NCBI RefSeq assembly: GCF_003991425.1
Contig: NZ_CP034346.1
Location: 4,811,501 to 4,875,500 of the forward strand
Direction: 5' to 3'
From: Paenibacillus lutimineralis
GTDB lineage: Bacteria > Bacillota > Bacilli > Paenibacillales > Paenibacillaceae
Length of the DNA stretch: 64,000 nucleotides
The translations under genes were made by a program, and so were the position numbers. Below are positions 43,942 to 54,380 of this stretch, one piece after another. A model generated the notes under the pieces. That model was given only the letters and a program-made list of their open reading frames with translations, was not told the DNA's origin and ran no database searches. Within the stretch, counting starts at the first letter, position 1. Every line of letters starts with the position of its first letter.

Positions 43942-43990
43942 GCCAAAAAGCAGCCCATCCGGTTTTTCCCGAAAAGAACTGCTTTCTGGC
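43942..43990. terminator. Hairpin between pgi and the YigZ-family gene
   Basis: GCCAAAAAGCAG (43942-43953) pairs with CTGCTTTCTGGC (43979-43990) with one mismatch. It is only a possible terminator for pgi because the minus-strand T tract is inside the stem. Confidence 0.35.
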
Positions 43991-44023
43991 GTTTTGTCCT
44001 CTGGTGATTAACTCGTCGTAATA

Positions 44024-45379
44024 TTATTCGGACAGTCTTGCTTCCAGAGCTGCTTTTTCTTTCTCATAGCCCGGCTTGCCAAGAAGCGCGAACATATTTT
44101 TCTTGTAAGCTTCAACGCCTGGCTGATCGAATGGATTTACGCCTGACAGGTAACCGCTGATGCCGCAAGCTTTTTCAAAGAAGTATACGAGGTAACCGAA
44201 AGAATATGGAGTCATATCCTCTACATTAACGACCAGGTTAGGTACTTGGCCATCCGTATGGGCGAGCAAGGTTCCTTGGAACGCCTTCTTGTTCACGAAG
44301 TCCATCGTCTTGCCTGCGAGGAAGTTCAATCCATCAAGATCATCCGGATCGGATTCGATCGTAATATGACTTGATACTTCAGTCACTTGAATAACCGTCT
44401 CAAAGATGTTGCGGTTGCCCTCTTGAATGAATTGACCCATGGAGTGCAGATCTGTAGAGAAATCGACAGCCGCTGGGAAGATGCCTTTATAATCTTTACC
44501 TTCGCTCTCGCCGTAGAGCTGCTTCCACCACTCGGATACGTAGTGCAGGGACGGCTCGTAGTTTACGAGAATTTCGGTTACTTTGCCTTTGCGATACAAT
44601 GCATTACGCACTGCAGCGTATTGGTAGCTCTCATTCTCAGCTACGTTCGGATTGCTGTATTCCTTAGCTGCGTCAGCTGCGCCTTGCATCATCGCATCAA
44701 TGTCGATGCCAGCAACGGCAATCGGAAGCAGGCCAACCGGAGTAAGCACGGAATAACGGCCACCTACATCATCTGGAATAACAAAGGATTCATAGCCTTC
44801 TTCGTTCGAGAGCTTCTTGAGCGCGCCCTTCTCGCGATCTGTTGTTGCATAGATGCGCTTGCGAGCTTCTTCCTTGCCGTATTTCTTCTCCAGTGCTGCG
44901 CGGAAAATACGGAAAGCAATCGCTGGCTCTGTCGTCGTACCGGATTTGGAGATGACGTTCACGGAGAAATCCTTGCCATCGATCAGGTCAAGCAAGTGAT
45001 TCACATAAGTGGAGCTGATATTGTTACCTGCAAAATAAATTTCAGGAGTTTTGCGTTTATCTTTAGGAAGTAGGTTGTAGAAAGAATGCGACAAAGATTC
45101 AATTGCGGCGCGTGCGCCGAGATAAGAACCACCGATGCCGATTACGATCAATACTTCGGAATCATTTTGAATTTTAGCAGCCGCCTTCTTAATGCGGGCA
45201 AATTCCTCTTTATCATATTCGGTAGGCAGGTTAATCCAGCCAAGATAGTCAGAGCCTGCACCTGTACCCTTATGTAGCTGATCATGAGCAAGACGAATCG
45301 GCTCAGCGAAATAATCAATCTCATGTTGTCCTACGAATTCCAGAGCGTTACTGTAATCGAACGTTACTTTTTTACTCAT
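44024..45379 (-). CDS. pgi: Glucose-6-phosphate isomerase
   Basis: A 451-residue cytosolic enzyme interconverting glucose 6-phosphate and fructose 6-phosphate. The two SIS subdomains show [20 protein letters not shown] and [16 protein letters not shown]. The length is typical of the Firmicutes enzyme. The start at 45379 has GGAGG ten bases upstream and begins the conserved MSKKVTFDY; the longer frame to 45424 is not supported. It is monocistronic, flanked upstream by a family 1 repeat. Confidence 0.96.
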   Translation of the reverse strand: MSKKVTFDYSNALEFVGQHEIDYFAEPIRLAHDQLHKGTGAGSDYLGWINLPTEYDKEEFARIKKAAAKIQNDSEVLIVIGIGGSYLGARAAIESLSHSFYNLLPKDKRKTPEIYFAGNNISSTYVNHLLDLIDGKDFSVNVISKSGTTTEPAIAFRIFRAALEKKYGKEEARKRIYATTDREKGALKKLSNEEGYESFVIPDDVGGRYSVLTPVGLLPIAVAGIDIDAMMQGAADAAKEYSNPNVAENESYQYAAVRNALYRKGKVTEILVNYEPSLHYVSEWWKQLYGESEGKDYKGIFPAAVDFSTDLHSMGQFIQEGNRNIFETVIQVTEVSSHITIESDPDDLDGLNFLAGKTMDFVNKKAFQGTLLAHTDGQVPNLVVNVEDMTPYSFGYLVYFFEKACGISGYLSGVNPFDQPGVEAYKKNMFALLGKPGYEKEKAALEARLSE

Positions 45380-45481
45380 CTGAAACAAACCTCCATCTGT
45401 ATATTTATCGCACTGCCTATCCACAAGAGGTAATGGTTACATTAAACCTCTTAAATAAAAATGACAACCTCTTAAATAGAA

Positions 45482-45800
45482 GTTCAAAAAGATCGAATTT
45501 CAGCACCGAGAAGGTTGGATGAAGCTAGGGCCTGAGGAGCAGAGCGTACGTAGTTGGTACGTGAGCACCTAAGATGTTTCCGCATGAAACATGACTTCGT
45601 AAGCATCTGCTTAGGCCCGGCTGAATTCAAGATTCGATGCCGAATAGCTTCCTGATTCACTTCGTGATAGATATAGAGTTTATTCGTTATCAGCATGGCT
45701 GATGAAACTCTATATCGCAAGAAAACCTACCTTTGCATCGCGGTCGCTCAGCCTTGAATGTCTTCGATCGGTTTTCTTATCAAAAGTGGACTTTTTGAAC
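45482..45800 (+). repeat. Family 1 palindromic element, copy B
   Basis: A 319-base element bounded by GTTCAAAAAG (45482-45491) and CTTTTTGAAC (45791-45800). The core matches copy A and the complement of copy C. Compared with A it carries extra hairpins: ATGTTTC/GAAACAT, and ATATAGAGTTT/AAACTCTATAT around a nested ATCAGC/GCTGAT. Small ORFs inside it are by-products. The flanking parts of 45380-45930 show no gene. Confidence 0.82.
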
Positions 45801-45930
45801 AACTACTAAAACAACTTAAAAATAGGATACTGTAAAACCTGTATGAACACAAGGGCACAATATGCACCCTTCCTGCCAACATGTTAAAATACAAATATGT
45901 TTGCAGATACTTAAAAAGAGGTGGACAATC

Positions 45931-46827
45931 ATGAAAAAGATAGGATTTATCGGCCTGGGTACAATGGGTGCGCCAATGGCTGCAAACTTGCTCAAAGCAG
46001 GCTATGAAGTCACAGTGTATAACCGCACTGCTTCAAAGTGCGCTCCTCTCGTTAATCAAGGTGCCAAGCAGGCTGCATCTCCCAAGGAAGCAGCGGCATC
46101 CAACGATATCGTCATTACAATGGTAAGCAATGACCAATCGATAGAAGCCGTATACGATGGTTCCGAGGGTGTTCTCTCTGGGCTCAAGTCCGGCGCAATC
46201 GTGATCGATTGCAGCACGATCTCCCCTGCGCTTGTGAAGCAGACCGCAGCGAAGGTTCAAGAGCGTGAAGGAAGCTTCCTTGACGCTCCTGTAACCGGAA
46301 GCTCTCCAGCCGCCATCGACGGGACGCTCGTCTTCATGATAGGTGGGAATGCTGACACCCTGGAGAAAAGCCGTGACCTCTTCGAAGTCATGGGTAAGAA
46401 GATCCTGTACATGGGACCAAACGGCAGCGGTGCCGTAGCCAAGATCGCTCACAATACAATCGTTGGCATCAACAACCTGGCACTTGCCGAAGGCTTCGCC
46501 ATCGCCGCCAAATCGGGTTTACCTGTGGACAGCTTCCTCGAACTAGTGCAGCTAGGTTCAGCAGGGAGCAAAGCGGCCGAACTCAAAGGCCGTAAAATCA
46601 TCGAGCATGATTTCACGAACCAGTTCTCGTTGGCGCTTATGCTGAAAGATTTGAAGCTGGCCTCGTCCCTGACAGACAATTCCGGCATTCCTGCCCCAAT
46701 GCTGAACCTGGCCAAGAGCCTGTTCCAGGCTGGTCAGACCGAAGGTTATGGCGATGAGGATTTATCCTCCGTTGTGAAAATTTACGAAGCCTGGATCGGC
46801 CAGAAGATCGGTGACAAGCAGTCCTGA
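45931..46827 (+). CDS. NAD(P)-dependent 3-hydroxyisobutyrate dehydrogenase-family oxidoreductase
   Basis: A 298-residue beta-hydroxyacid dehydrogenase. The Rossmann motif IGFIGLGTMGAPMAANLLKA starts at residue 4; the substrate-site signature DAPVTGSSPAAIDGTL (near 122) and the catalytic lysine segment GSGAVAKIAHN (Lys near 171) are intact. Substrates in the family include 3-hydroxyisobutyrate, tartronate semialdehyde and succinic semialdehyde; the specific one is not evident. The start at 45931 has AGAGGTGG upstream; the longer frame to 45862 is not supported. Confidence 0.88.
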   Translation: MKKIGFIGLGTMGAPMAANLLKAGYEVTVYNRTASKCAPLVNQGAKQAASPKEAAASNDIVITMVSNDQSIEAVYDGSEGVLSGLKSGAIVIDCSTISPALVKQTAAKVQEREGSFLDAPVTGSSPAAIDGTLVFMIGGNADTLEKSRDLFEVMGKKILYMGPNGSGAVAKIAHNTIVGINNLALAEGFAIAAKSGLPVDSFLELVQLGSAGSKAAELKGRKIIEHDFTNQFSLALMLKDLKLASSLTDNSGIPAPMLNLAKSLFQAGQTEGYGDEDLSSVVKIYEAWIGQKIGDKQS

Positions 46828-46867
46828 TCCAATTTCCGTTCTATTCCTACCCAATCATCATTGTCAA

Positions 46868-46901
46868 AAAGGCAGGTTCAGCGTTAGCTGTTCCTGCCTT
46901 T
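46868..46901 (+). terminator. Intrinsic terminator of hydroxyacid dehydrogenase gene
   Basis: AAAGGCAGG (46868-46876) pairs with CCTGCCTTT (46893-46901), with inner AGC/GCT, followed by CATTTATTT. Confidence 0.75.
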
Positions 46902-47084
46902 CATTTATTTACTTGCTCTCACAAGCCGCCCTAAAATCGTATTTTGTACATATGTCTATAACCTGCCCTATATGAAAAAGATCAGTCGATCCGATTTGCT
47001 ATTTTTACAGATAAAAAAATGCCTTAAAATACAAAGTCGGTTTTGCGGCTGCAAGTTTTTACGTCTGTATTTGATAGCAAAAAG

Positions 47085-47108
47085 ACTCCGTCCCATAAGG
47101 GACGGAGT
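47085..47108 (-). terminator. Intrinsic terminator of the second glycan operon
   Basis: ACTCCGTCCC (47085-47094) pairs perfectly with GGGACGGAGT (47099-47108) around ATAA. On minus CTTTTTG follows. It lies 18 bases after the stop of the large glycosidase gene. Confidence 0.88.
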
Positions 47109-47125
47109 TGATTCGCGTTACCAGC

Positions 47126-50100
47126 CTATTCCTGAATCCATTGCATCGATCGGAATTTACTTGGCGCTTTGCCGTCCCCGATTCCGCCGCCCCATTCGAT
47201 AAAGCCTCTTCGCTGATTTCCGTCGTTATCATTCACCAGCAGCGAAAAGTTGAATACGCCGCTCTCTGTCATGATTGGGGCTAATTCCGACCATGGCAAT
47301 GCTAATTCATAAGTCGTCAGCTTCTGGGCTTCGTCTCTTGCTACTCGAACCTCTCCGTTTGTGACCAATCCCTTTTCAACCCCTACCGGCGCCATCCAGC
47401 GATAAATTTGCGATCCTGCCGAGGTTTGCGAAATTCCATACTCATAATAGTTCGGATCCTCTCCGGGCAAACCGTTCGAAATAGCGAATTGGATGCTATC
47501 GCTGTTCCACATGTTCACATCGGTTGCTGGATAAGCATGAATGTTATCCTTGATTTTTGCAGTCAAATAAAAATTATCATTGTCGTAGTTCAACCATACG
47601 GAACCGCTCAAATCATCGGCCCCTTGGTAGCCGTTCACCTTCACGTTACCTTTGGATAAATCGATGGTCGGCGCCTTCACAACAATAAGCGGATCGGGAT
47701 TGCCGTCAACGTTAAGTGTTCCGCTATAAACTGGATTGAAATCAATATTACCTTTATAGACATAGGTTTTGTTGTTTCCATAGGCTACTTTGACGTCTGA
47801 TGATAAACTTTTTCCTAGTTCAACATTTTGCAGCGCGATATCAAACGTTCCTGTTGAATCAGGTTGCAGCACTTGATTCACCTCCTGATGGCCCGATAAC
47901 GTACCAAGCTGCCAATCTATACGATGAACAGGCAAGGCGTTGAACTTAGAGTGATTTCGGATTTGTACTTTGATCGATTGACTAAGCGGCTCGGTACCGT
48001 TAAATACCGGACGAATTTGAACCGTCTCGGAAGACTCTACAGCAGCGACATACTGCAGCAGCCCGACGACTTGCCCTCCTGCTTTCAAGACTCCCTTGAC
48101 GATCCGTGTCCCAGGTTCATCCAACCCGTTCACAACCACAGACTGTAGCTTGGTCTGCCCAGGGCCAGCATTCAACGCATAGGATTGGTCCTCTACCTCC
48201 AATGTGAAGTCAAGCACTTCAGCTGTTGTATTGTTCATTTCAACCTGAAATGTCACAGGTTCGCCTGATAGAGCACCTCCACCAGAAACGGTAAACATCG
48301 CATCCTTATTTATCGCTTGGATATTTCCCTTGATGTAGATAGGCTCTCCCGTCAAGGTTACGTAAATATTACCGTTCGTCGGCACATACGTCCGCGTATT
48401 ACCCATCATATCCGTAATCTCAACGGGCTGATTCGTCTTGATCACAGCCGACGCAGGTTCGAGCGACCATACGACCCGCTTGTTGTTTTGTCCACCATCC
48501 ATAAATAGGTAGCTTTTCAAGTCGGACTCCAGCGACTCTTCCTCGTGGAATTGCCAACCGGTAAGCTCTCTTGTCATCGCGGCGTATGCGGTATAAGCCG
48601 GTTTCGGAGTGAATGCACCGAACGGGTCAGCTGCATTGCGGAGCAGGCCGAAATTATCTTCGTTGTAGTCTTTACGAAGTCCGTCATTCACCATATCGTA
48701 CCAGTATATTTTTTCGACTCCGCTTGAAATCGCCGACACATAGTAGCGAACCAAATAATTTGCTTGTATGATTTCATCAACGCCATTCGCGGCATTATGG
48801 GTTGGATAACCGAATTCCGTGATCCAAATCGGTTTATCTTGACCGTTATTATATTGGCGAATTAATGCCTTGATTTGATCGAGGGATTCTGTCAAACCTT
48901 CCGGTTCACTCGGGTAACGGTAAGGATGCAAAGTAACTGCGTCCATGTATTGCAGCCCGCCCAGCTTGAACACTTCCTCGATCCAGCTCACTGCATCTTC
49001 GGAGGCGACAATGCCATAGACCGGAAATTCAGGGTGGCTGGCTTTGACCGTCTCATACGTTTTTTTCAATAAGTTAAAATAATAGTCAGGCCGGGAGTTG
49101 GCAGGACTGTTGCCTCTTTTGCCGAACGAGCCGTGAAATTCATTGTAGGCCTCCATCGCGATCAGCTGATCTTTGTAGTAATCTACGTAAGCTTCGGCAT
49201 AGTTGGCGAAACCTTCGCGACCTTGGTCGGTGTATGGCGTACCATTGTTGTCGTAAAAAGGGTTGTTATATCCAGAGACAAACAGCATATCGATGCCTTG
49301 CTCTTTGAGCTTCGCCATATAGTTATCCGGAACGGGGTTGAACGTGTACACTCCCTTTGCTTTCTCAATCGCATGCCACTCGATGCCATCCCGGACCGAT
49401 TTGACGCCTGCCTGTTGAATGATCGGGATCGTATTCGTTTGTCCCCGATGCAGATGGGTCGCCATCCCGAAAGGCGAATCCGCTACAGCCGTAAAATCAT
49501 AAGGCGACAGAACGGCAAACGACGTTTCCAATGGTACCGATGTTTGTTGATCTGACGATCCCGCTGTTGCCCGGAGCTTAAAGTAGCCGCGTTTCGAATA
49601 AGGGACGTTGATGATGGCATTGCCCCGGTCATTAAATTCTGTACCTTCGGACATTTTGGCGCCCTGCATATCGTAGACAGACCACGTAACGCTAGGCAGC
49701 AGTGTTGCTACTTTGAACTGGATCGGTTCATTTTCATTGAACACATTTCCAATTTTCATTTGCTTTAGCTCGGTTTTCGGAACGTTCACGGTTACATAGG
49801 GGCCATCATGGCTCCACTTATTTTGACTGTTTCCGGCCTCGATCTTGAAGGTGTACGTACTACCGATATCTAAATCCTGAATCGGAATATGGTACGTATC
49901 ACTTGTTACGGTTGCTATGGACTTTCCATTTTGATAGATTTGATAATTGTCCGTATTTCCTGGTGACTGCGTTTCCGACCATTTCAAATCCAAACCGTTC
50001 TCGCCTAAATTTTCAATCACAACGCTTGCGTCGGAGGGCCACCTTGGCGCCGATGGATCAACACGTCTATGTGATAGGGATAAATAAGGCTGATTTACTG

Positions 50101-50683
50101 CATTTTCTTTACTGTTGATATGGATTAACGCTCCGCTTTTGGCAGCTTGGGTCAACCCGAAGCTGGCAACCTGATCGGAGGCAAGCTGTGCCTTCACAAA
50201 GGAGGTCACGTCCACCTGAATCCATTTCCATGTCAAACCTACATTCACATTGGCCAAATAATGGTCCATGACCGGCTTTTCATTCCAGGTTACCCTGTTC
50301 TCTGTCCACGTATCGTCCTCCACCCCGTACAATTGAAAGGCCAACGGACTGCCGTTCGTATTAATTACTGCTGCATACACGTTTAGCGTTACCGATCCTA
50401 CTTCCCCCGAATAAGAGCTTAGATCAAATTTCATGTAGGATTCCCTGGTATAATTCGGATCGCTTGACCACGTTCTCACCTGAAGCATCGGATCCGTACC
50501 GTAATTTGTATTTGCAAGAGATCCCGCATTCACATACGTATCGGCTTGTATTGGGATCTGGGTTACGGCATTACTGTTTTCAAGCGCGTAAATCGAAGAA
50601 CCTCCGCTAGTCACGAATAAGCTGACAATAACAAATAAAGATAGAATGACGGATCTTTTCCATGTAATAGGTGTCAAATACAA
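47126..50683 (-). CDS. Secreted multimodular clan GH-A glycoside hydrolase (GH39-like) with CBM9-like C-terminus
   Basis: A 1185-residue exported protein: signal peptide (1-34), DNRLRE/CBM96-like module (about 40-205), fibronectin III domain (about 210-307), Ig-like domain (about 308-398), TIM-barrel catalytic domain (about 400-740) with acid/base Glu in MEAYNEFHG and nucleophile Glu in PIWITEFGYPT, two Ig-like domains (about 800-990) and a CBM9/DOMON-like module (about 995-1185). The two Glu motifs fit clan GH-A; the family number and substrate are uncertain. The start is TTG, at 50683 or six bases on at 50677 with GAGGAG upstream. It is the last gene of the minus-strand operon from 56226. 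Confidence 0.82.
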   Translation of the reverse strand: MYLTPITWKRSVILSLFVIVSLFVTSGGSSIYALENSNAVTQIPIQADTYVNAGSLANTNYGTDPMLQVRTWSSDPNYTRESYMKFDLSSYSGEVGSVTLNVYAAVINTNGSPLAFQLYGVEDDTWTENRVTWNEKPVMDHYLANVNVGLTWKWIQVDVTSFVKAQLASDQVASFGLTQAAKSGALIHINSKENAVNQPYLSLSHRRVDPSAPRWPSDASVVIENLGENGLDLKWSETQSPGNTDNYQIYQNGKSIATVTSDTYHIPIQDLDIGSTYTFKIEAGNSQNKWSHDGPYVTVNVPKTELKQMKIGNVFNENEPIQFKVATLLPSVTWSVYDMQGAKMSEGTEFNDRGNAIINVPYSKRGYFKLRATAGSSDQQTSVPLETSFAVLSPYDFTAVADSPFGMATHLHRGQTNTIPIIQQAGVKSVRDGIEWHAIEKAKGVYTFNPVPDNYMAKLKEQGIDMLFVSGYNNPFYDNNGTPYTDQGREGFANYAEAYVDYYKDQLIAMEAYNEFHGSFGKRGNSPANSRPDYYFNLLKKTYETVKASHPEFPVYGIVASEDAVSWIEEVFKLGGLQYMDAVTLHPYRYPSEPEGLTESLDQIKALIRQYNNGQDKPIWITEFGYPTHNAANGVDEIIQANYLVRYYVSAISSGVEKIYWYDMVNDGLRKDYNEDNFGLLRNAADPFGAFTPKPAYTAYAAMTRELTGWQFHEEESLESDLKSYLFMDGGQNNKRVVWSLEPASAVIKTNQPVEITDMMGNTRTYVPTNGNIYVTLTGEPIYIKGNIQAINKDAMFTVSGGGALSGEPVTFQVEMNNTTAEVLDFTLEVEDQSYALNAGPGQTKLQSVVVNGLDEPGTRIVKGVLKAGGQVVGLLQYVAAVESSETVQIRPVFNGTEPLSQSIKVQIRNHSKFNALPVHRIDWQLGTLSGHQEVNQVLQPDSTGTFDIALQNVELGKSLSSDVKVAYGNNKTYVYKGNIDFNPVYSGTLNVDGNPDPLIVVKAPTIDLSKGNVKVNGYQGADDLSGSVWLNYDNDNFYLTAKIKDNIHAYPATDVNMWNSDSIQFAISNGLPGEDPNYYEYGISQTSAGSQIYRWMAPVGVEKGLVTNGEVRVARDEAQKLTTYELALPWSELAPIMTESGVFNFSLLVNDNDGNQRRGFIEWGGGIGDGKAPSKFRSMQWIQE

Positions 50684-50711
50684 TCACTCCTCTATTAAGA
50701 TTTGAAAGCGA

Positions 50712-51518
50712 TCAGCATGCATTTAGGTTCTTGATCTCTCCAGGTCTTATTTCGATAGCCGTTTCTTCCACTTCGATCCACACAGACATAGCTGACGGGT
50801 TATGTAGGATGTGGCCGGACACGGAACAGCGGAGCTGTCGTAATGCACTCATGTAAGCGACAATTTCAGAATTCGTGGCATACCAGATGTCGCTATGCCG
50901 TCCTACTAACTCACCGAACTGTTCGAGTATGTTCCAATTCCGATCTCTATCAAACTCATAGCTATGTCCCCACACATAGAATATTGCCATTCGCGCGTGC
51001 CTCGGCGTATCGAAGAGAAACTTTTGTCCGAACTCCAGCATTTGTTTGTGATGGCAAGTAGGATGCCATTGCAGGAAATCGGACGGCATGGCAAAGGTAT
51101 GAGTACTGTTCGTCGTCCGAGCATATTCAATGCCAAGGCCGGGCAATGCCGACACAACCTGTTCATTCCAGGAACCATACGGATAGCTCATGCCGCGAAC
51201 AGGATAGCCGGTAAGTGCTTCCAGCGCATTTCGATCTTCCATGATCTCCGTAACCACCCGGTCCGGAGGTATTAGATCCAGATGCGGATGGGCTGCCGTA
51301 TGGGAAGATACTTCTTGCCCGGCATACAGCGTCGAGACCTCTTCGGCGTTAATATAACCGGGCTTCCCAAAAAAGCCCGAGTTGAGATGAAAGGCGCCTT
51401 TCAAACCGTAGTCGTTCATTTTGGCCACAAGCATACGGTCATCTTCTCTACCATCATCGTAGCTCAATGTTATCGCTTTCATTTTTCCGCCAGGAAAACG
51501 GTCGTATCGTATCCTCAA
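50712..51518 (-). CDS. Polysaccharide deacetylase (NodB/CE4) family protein
   Basis: A 268-residue protein with the CE4 fold: SYDDGRED (catalytic Asp motif, near 19), SSHTAAHPHL (metal histidines, near 70) and GMSYPYGSWNEQ (near 110). No signal peptide is visible, so it would act inside the cell on imported oligosaccharides or use an unrecognised route. Removal of N- or O-acetyl groups is the family role. The start is TTG, overlapping the TGA of the sialidase-like gene (TTGA), with AAAGGAGGG six bases upstream. Confidence 0.82.
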   Translation of the reverse strand: MRIRYDRFPGGKMKAITLSYDDGREDDRMLVAKMNDYGLKGAFHLNSGFFGKPGYINAEEVSTLYAGQEVSSHTAAHPHLDLIPPDRVVTEIMEDRNALEALTGYPVRGMSYPYGSWNEQVVSALPGLGIEYARTTNSTHTFAMPSDFLQWHPTCHHKQMLEFGQKFLFDTPRHARMAIFYVWGHSYEFDRDRNWNILEQFGELVGRHSDIWYATNSEIVAYMSALRQLRCSVSGHILHNPSAMSVWIEVEETAIEIRPGEIKNLNAC

Positions 51519-52627
51519 CGTAATCCCTCCTTTGTAAGGTAATGGTCACCAAACCATCCCCGCTCGATATTAGCCAGCATCAGATCCATTCCCGTCCTTT
51601 GGAAGGGCAGCGATATGTCCTGTTGGGTGATTTGCGGGTCTTCCACTTTCGTGTAAGTCAGCAGCGCTTTCCCCGAAGTGGTAAACGTACAATTCAAATT
51701 CATAAATTCGAATGGCCCAGTCTCAATGTCTCCTACCTTCTCCCATGTGATCCCACCATCGCGCGAAATGGCGGCGGTTAACGGGGTACGCAGCCCATAA
51801 TGGTGTCTTGCAGGATCGTAGCAGCTATTGTTATAAAATAAAACCAAGTTGTTGGTGCCGGGAATAAGTCTTAGGCAAGAGCAAGATTCCGGGGCTTTGA
51901 GTCCCGAGGTTTGAGGTAATGACCATGTTTCGCCGCTATCATCGGAAAAGGACAAGAACACCGATCCTAGCTGTGTTCGAAGCGACATGATCAGCTGTCC
52001 GGAAGGCAACTCTGCTACCGACGCCTCCATGGCGCCGCGCATCGGCAAGTTGACCGTCCCGCTTGACCTTCTCCAGCTGTAGCCCTCATCATCGCTTAGA
52101 TAGCAAGCAACGGTATTATGCTGGCTCCCCTGATGGCCCGTTCCGAAGTGAAATGGCAGAAGCAATCGACTGCTCGACAAGACGTTCATCTGATTGGCAC
52201 CTCCCTGAATCCATTGTCCGTCACTTCGGTTCCATATGGTGCCTGCATCGCTCCAGGTTTTCCCCTCATCGGAGGAGCGGAATAAGCACATCGTCGCGCT
52301 GCTGCCTCCATGATGACCGCGAACACAATGAAGCATCAGTTCACCGGAAGGCAATCGGGTTAATCCGGGTGCCTGCACATTATGGTCGCCAGGCTCCACG
52401 TCCACAAGCAGGGTTTCCTCGCCCCAAGTGATCCCATCGTCTCTCGATATTTTGGCATGAATGCGGCAGAGACCAAAATCGCTTCCTCCCTCGATGTTAT
52501 CCTCATATTTATGCCAAGCCAAAAGCAACCTGCCATCCTTCAGCTGAACGACGCTAGCCGTATCATTGCGCGGGTTGTCAGGTCCTGCTTCCGCCACTGT
52601 ACAGTATCGAATCGCTCCATTCCTCAT
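51515..52627 (-). CDS. Sialidase-like Asp-box (BNR) protein
   Basis: A 370-residue six-bladed propeller-type protein. At least five Asp-boxes are visible: SRDDGITW, SSDEGKTW, LSDDEGYSW, SDDSGETW and SRDGGITW. This fits the exo-sialidase (GH33) superfamily, though the catalytic Arg triad and Tyr/Glu could not be placed firmly, so a non-sialidase Asp-box enzyme is possible. There is no signal peptide, which suggests an intracellular enzyme acting on imported oligosaccharides. The ATG at 52627 is chosen because AGGAGG lies eleven bases upstream; 52636 is too close and 52684 lacks spacing. It overlaps the deacetylase gene by four bases. Confidence 0.75.
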   Translation of the reverse strand: MRNGAIRYCTVAEAGPDNPRNDTASVVQLKDGRLLLAWHKYEDNIEGGSDFGLCRIHAKISRDDGITWGEETLLVDVEPGDHNVQAPGLTRLPSGELMLHCVRGHHGGSSATMCLFRSSDEGKTWSDAGTIWNRSDGQWIQGGANQMNVLSSSRLLLPFHFGTGHQGSQHNTVACYLSDDEGYSWRRSSGTVNLPMRGAMEASVAELPSGQLIMSLRTQLGSVFLSFSDDSGETWSLPQTSGLKAPESCSCLRLIPGTNNLVLFYNNSCYDPARHHYGLRTPLTAAISRDGGITWEKVGDIETGPFEFMNLNCTFTTSGKALLTYTKVEDPQITQQDISLPFQRTGMDLMLANIERGWFGDHYLTKEGLR

Positions 52628-52707
52628 CGCTTTCATGTCCTCCTGTTCCATGAATAGCAGGACGTTAGTAGCGAACCTATCCATCCTGCATTCACGTTAG
52701 TTACCCC

Positions 52708-54336
52708 TTAGAATTTTAGCTTGAACTCGTAAAAGTCTTTCGTAAAAAAGGCCTTTGTTTTGTTGTCCTGATACCACTTGGCATACCATTCTTCAATATT
52801 TTTTCCATCGTTTTTATCCCACGTGCTTTTCGCATCCTGAAATGCTTGATCAATCGAATAAGAATTTCCGGATATGACAGCTTTGGTCCAAATATCCCCT
52901 ATATTTTTAGTCGCATTGTTAAATGATGTCTGTAATTGCCCTGGCATGGCCGGAATATGTTCTGGGTGCGTAAAGTCAGGCATCGGATGCTTCTCGTCTA
53001 AATAGATCTCGTAAGCCTGCTTCATTAGCTCCAGATATTGCTTCTCTATTGGATCGTTCGGATTCAACGATGCCTGGAACTGTCCGCAAGAACCTTCTAC
53101 AATCGGCGAGAAGAGCATCGTATAGGCTGCCGTATATTTGATCTTCGGATCGGTTTTTTCTTTATTGATGAACTGTTGGCAGCCATTCTCACCTTCCTTC
53201 CAGTCTTCACCCTTGATTCCATATTTCAAAGTCTGGCCTGTTTCCTTGGATGCCATAAAATCAACATATTCCATAACCGCTTCCGGATGTTTGGCATTTG
53301 CATTGATCATGCCGGTAATTTGAACCGGGTTGGATAAGATCGGGCTGAACTGCCCGAATACGGTCGCAGGAAGCGGAATGACTTGTAGCTCCGCATTCGG
53401 ATCGGCTTTTTTCAGGGCTTTAAATGTTTCGATATCAGATTGATGCACACTCGTACCCCACATCCCGATTTTTCCGGCGATAATTTCCTGCGCATACAGT
53501 CCCATGTAGCCGGATCCTTTTTTCGTTAGATAATCTTTGTCGATTAACCCTTCATCATATAATTGCTTCTTGAACGCAGCAGCCGCTTTCGCCCTTTCCC
53601 AATCCCAGACCATCTTGTCATCGGAAATCGTCCAGCCTACGTTGCCGAACATGCTGTCGAGGACCTGGGTGGACCGGGAACCCATATCAAGCGCAATGGT
53701 ATCCTTTTTGCCGTTGCCATCCGGATCCTGATCGCGAAATGCTTTTAAGACGAGGATGAGCTCTTCCGGCGTTTGAGGTACGGAAAGATTCAGCTTTTTG
53801 AGCCAATCTGATCTGACCATCAACACATTGTGCGGTCGCAGTCCGTTAATCCGTCCGAACCCGTACATTTTCCCATCGGGCATCGTAGCTGCTTTTTTTA
53901 ATGTAGGATATTGTTCGAGCAGCTTTTTGTAAGTCGTACTATATTTCTCAACGAATTCGTCGACAGGCAGAATTAATTTTTGATCATATAATTGATTGCG
54001 GAACGCGCCGCTAAATTCCTGAATCAGGTCAGGAGCGGAGTCCGAGGCGAACAATGTATTGAATTTTTGAACGGACTCTGTTCTCGGTATACCGATGACT
54101 TTAATCTGGGTCGGGCCGTTCTCGGACATCCAGGTCACCCATCTGTTCTTCTCAATCGTTCCTTCTTCCGGAGGTGTATTGCCTGCATCGTACGCAGAGA
54201 TTGTAATCTGTGGCTTCGATTTATCGCCCTTGGTGCTTTCGTTGCCGTTCTGATCCCCTTTAGCGCACCCTGCTGCGATGATCGCGAGCATACCGACGAT
54301 GGCAATTTTCCATACGATCTTCCTTATCATTTGCAT
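52708..54336 (-). CDS. Extracellular sugar-binding lipoprotein of ABC importer
   Basis: A 542-residue family 1 solute-binding lipoprotein. The signal peptide ends in the lipobox IIAAGCAKG (Cys near 24), followed by a charged tether and the two-lobed domain with a late FTHPEHIPAMPG segment. Size and context match LplA-type oligosaccharide binders. It lies 44 bases after the second permease gene and upstream of the sialidase-like gene in the same operon. The imported glycan is not evident from the sequence; the downstream enzymes suggest an acidic or acetylated oligosaccharide. Confidence 0.88.
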   Translation of the reverse strand: MQMIRKIVWKIAIVGMLAIIAAGCAKGDQNGNESTKGDKSKPQITISAYDAGNTPPEEGTIEKNRWVTWMSENGPTQIKVIGIPRTESVQKFNTLFASDSAPDLIQEFSGAFRNQLYDQKLILPVDEFVEKYSTTYKKLLEQYPTLKKAATMPDGKMYGFGRINGLRPHNVLMVRSDWLKKLNLSVPQTPEELILVLKAFRDQDPDGNGKKDTIALDMGSRSTQVLDSMFGNVGWTISDDKMVWDWERAKAAAAFKKQLYDEGLIDKDYLTKKGSGYMGLYAQEIIAGKIGMWGTSVHQSDIETFKALKKADPNAELQVIPLPATVFGQFSPILSNPVQITGMINANAKHPEAVMEYVDFMASKETGQTLKYGIKGEDWKEGENGCQQFINKEKTDPKIKYTAAYTMLFSPIVEGSCGQFQASLNPNDPIEKQYLELMKQAYEIYLDEKHPMPDFTHPEHIPAMPGQLQTSFNNATKNIGDIWTKAVISGNSYSIDQAFQDAKSTWDKNDGKNIEEWYAKWYQDNKTKAFFTKDFYEFKLKF

Positions 54337-54380
54337 ACCATGACCTCCTGTTTTTTTCTTCTCAACACATCACGCTAATC

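Noticed and set aside
44387..45073. 228-codon ORF on plus inside pgi
   Set aside because: It is a mirror frame of a clearly conserved pgi; the sequence shows no family features.
45484..45720. 78-codon ORF within repeat copy B
   Set aside because: It lies wholly inside a dispersed structured repeat and is not preserved as a frame in the other copies.
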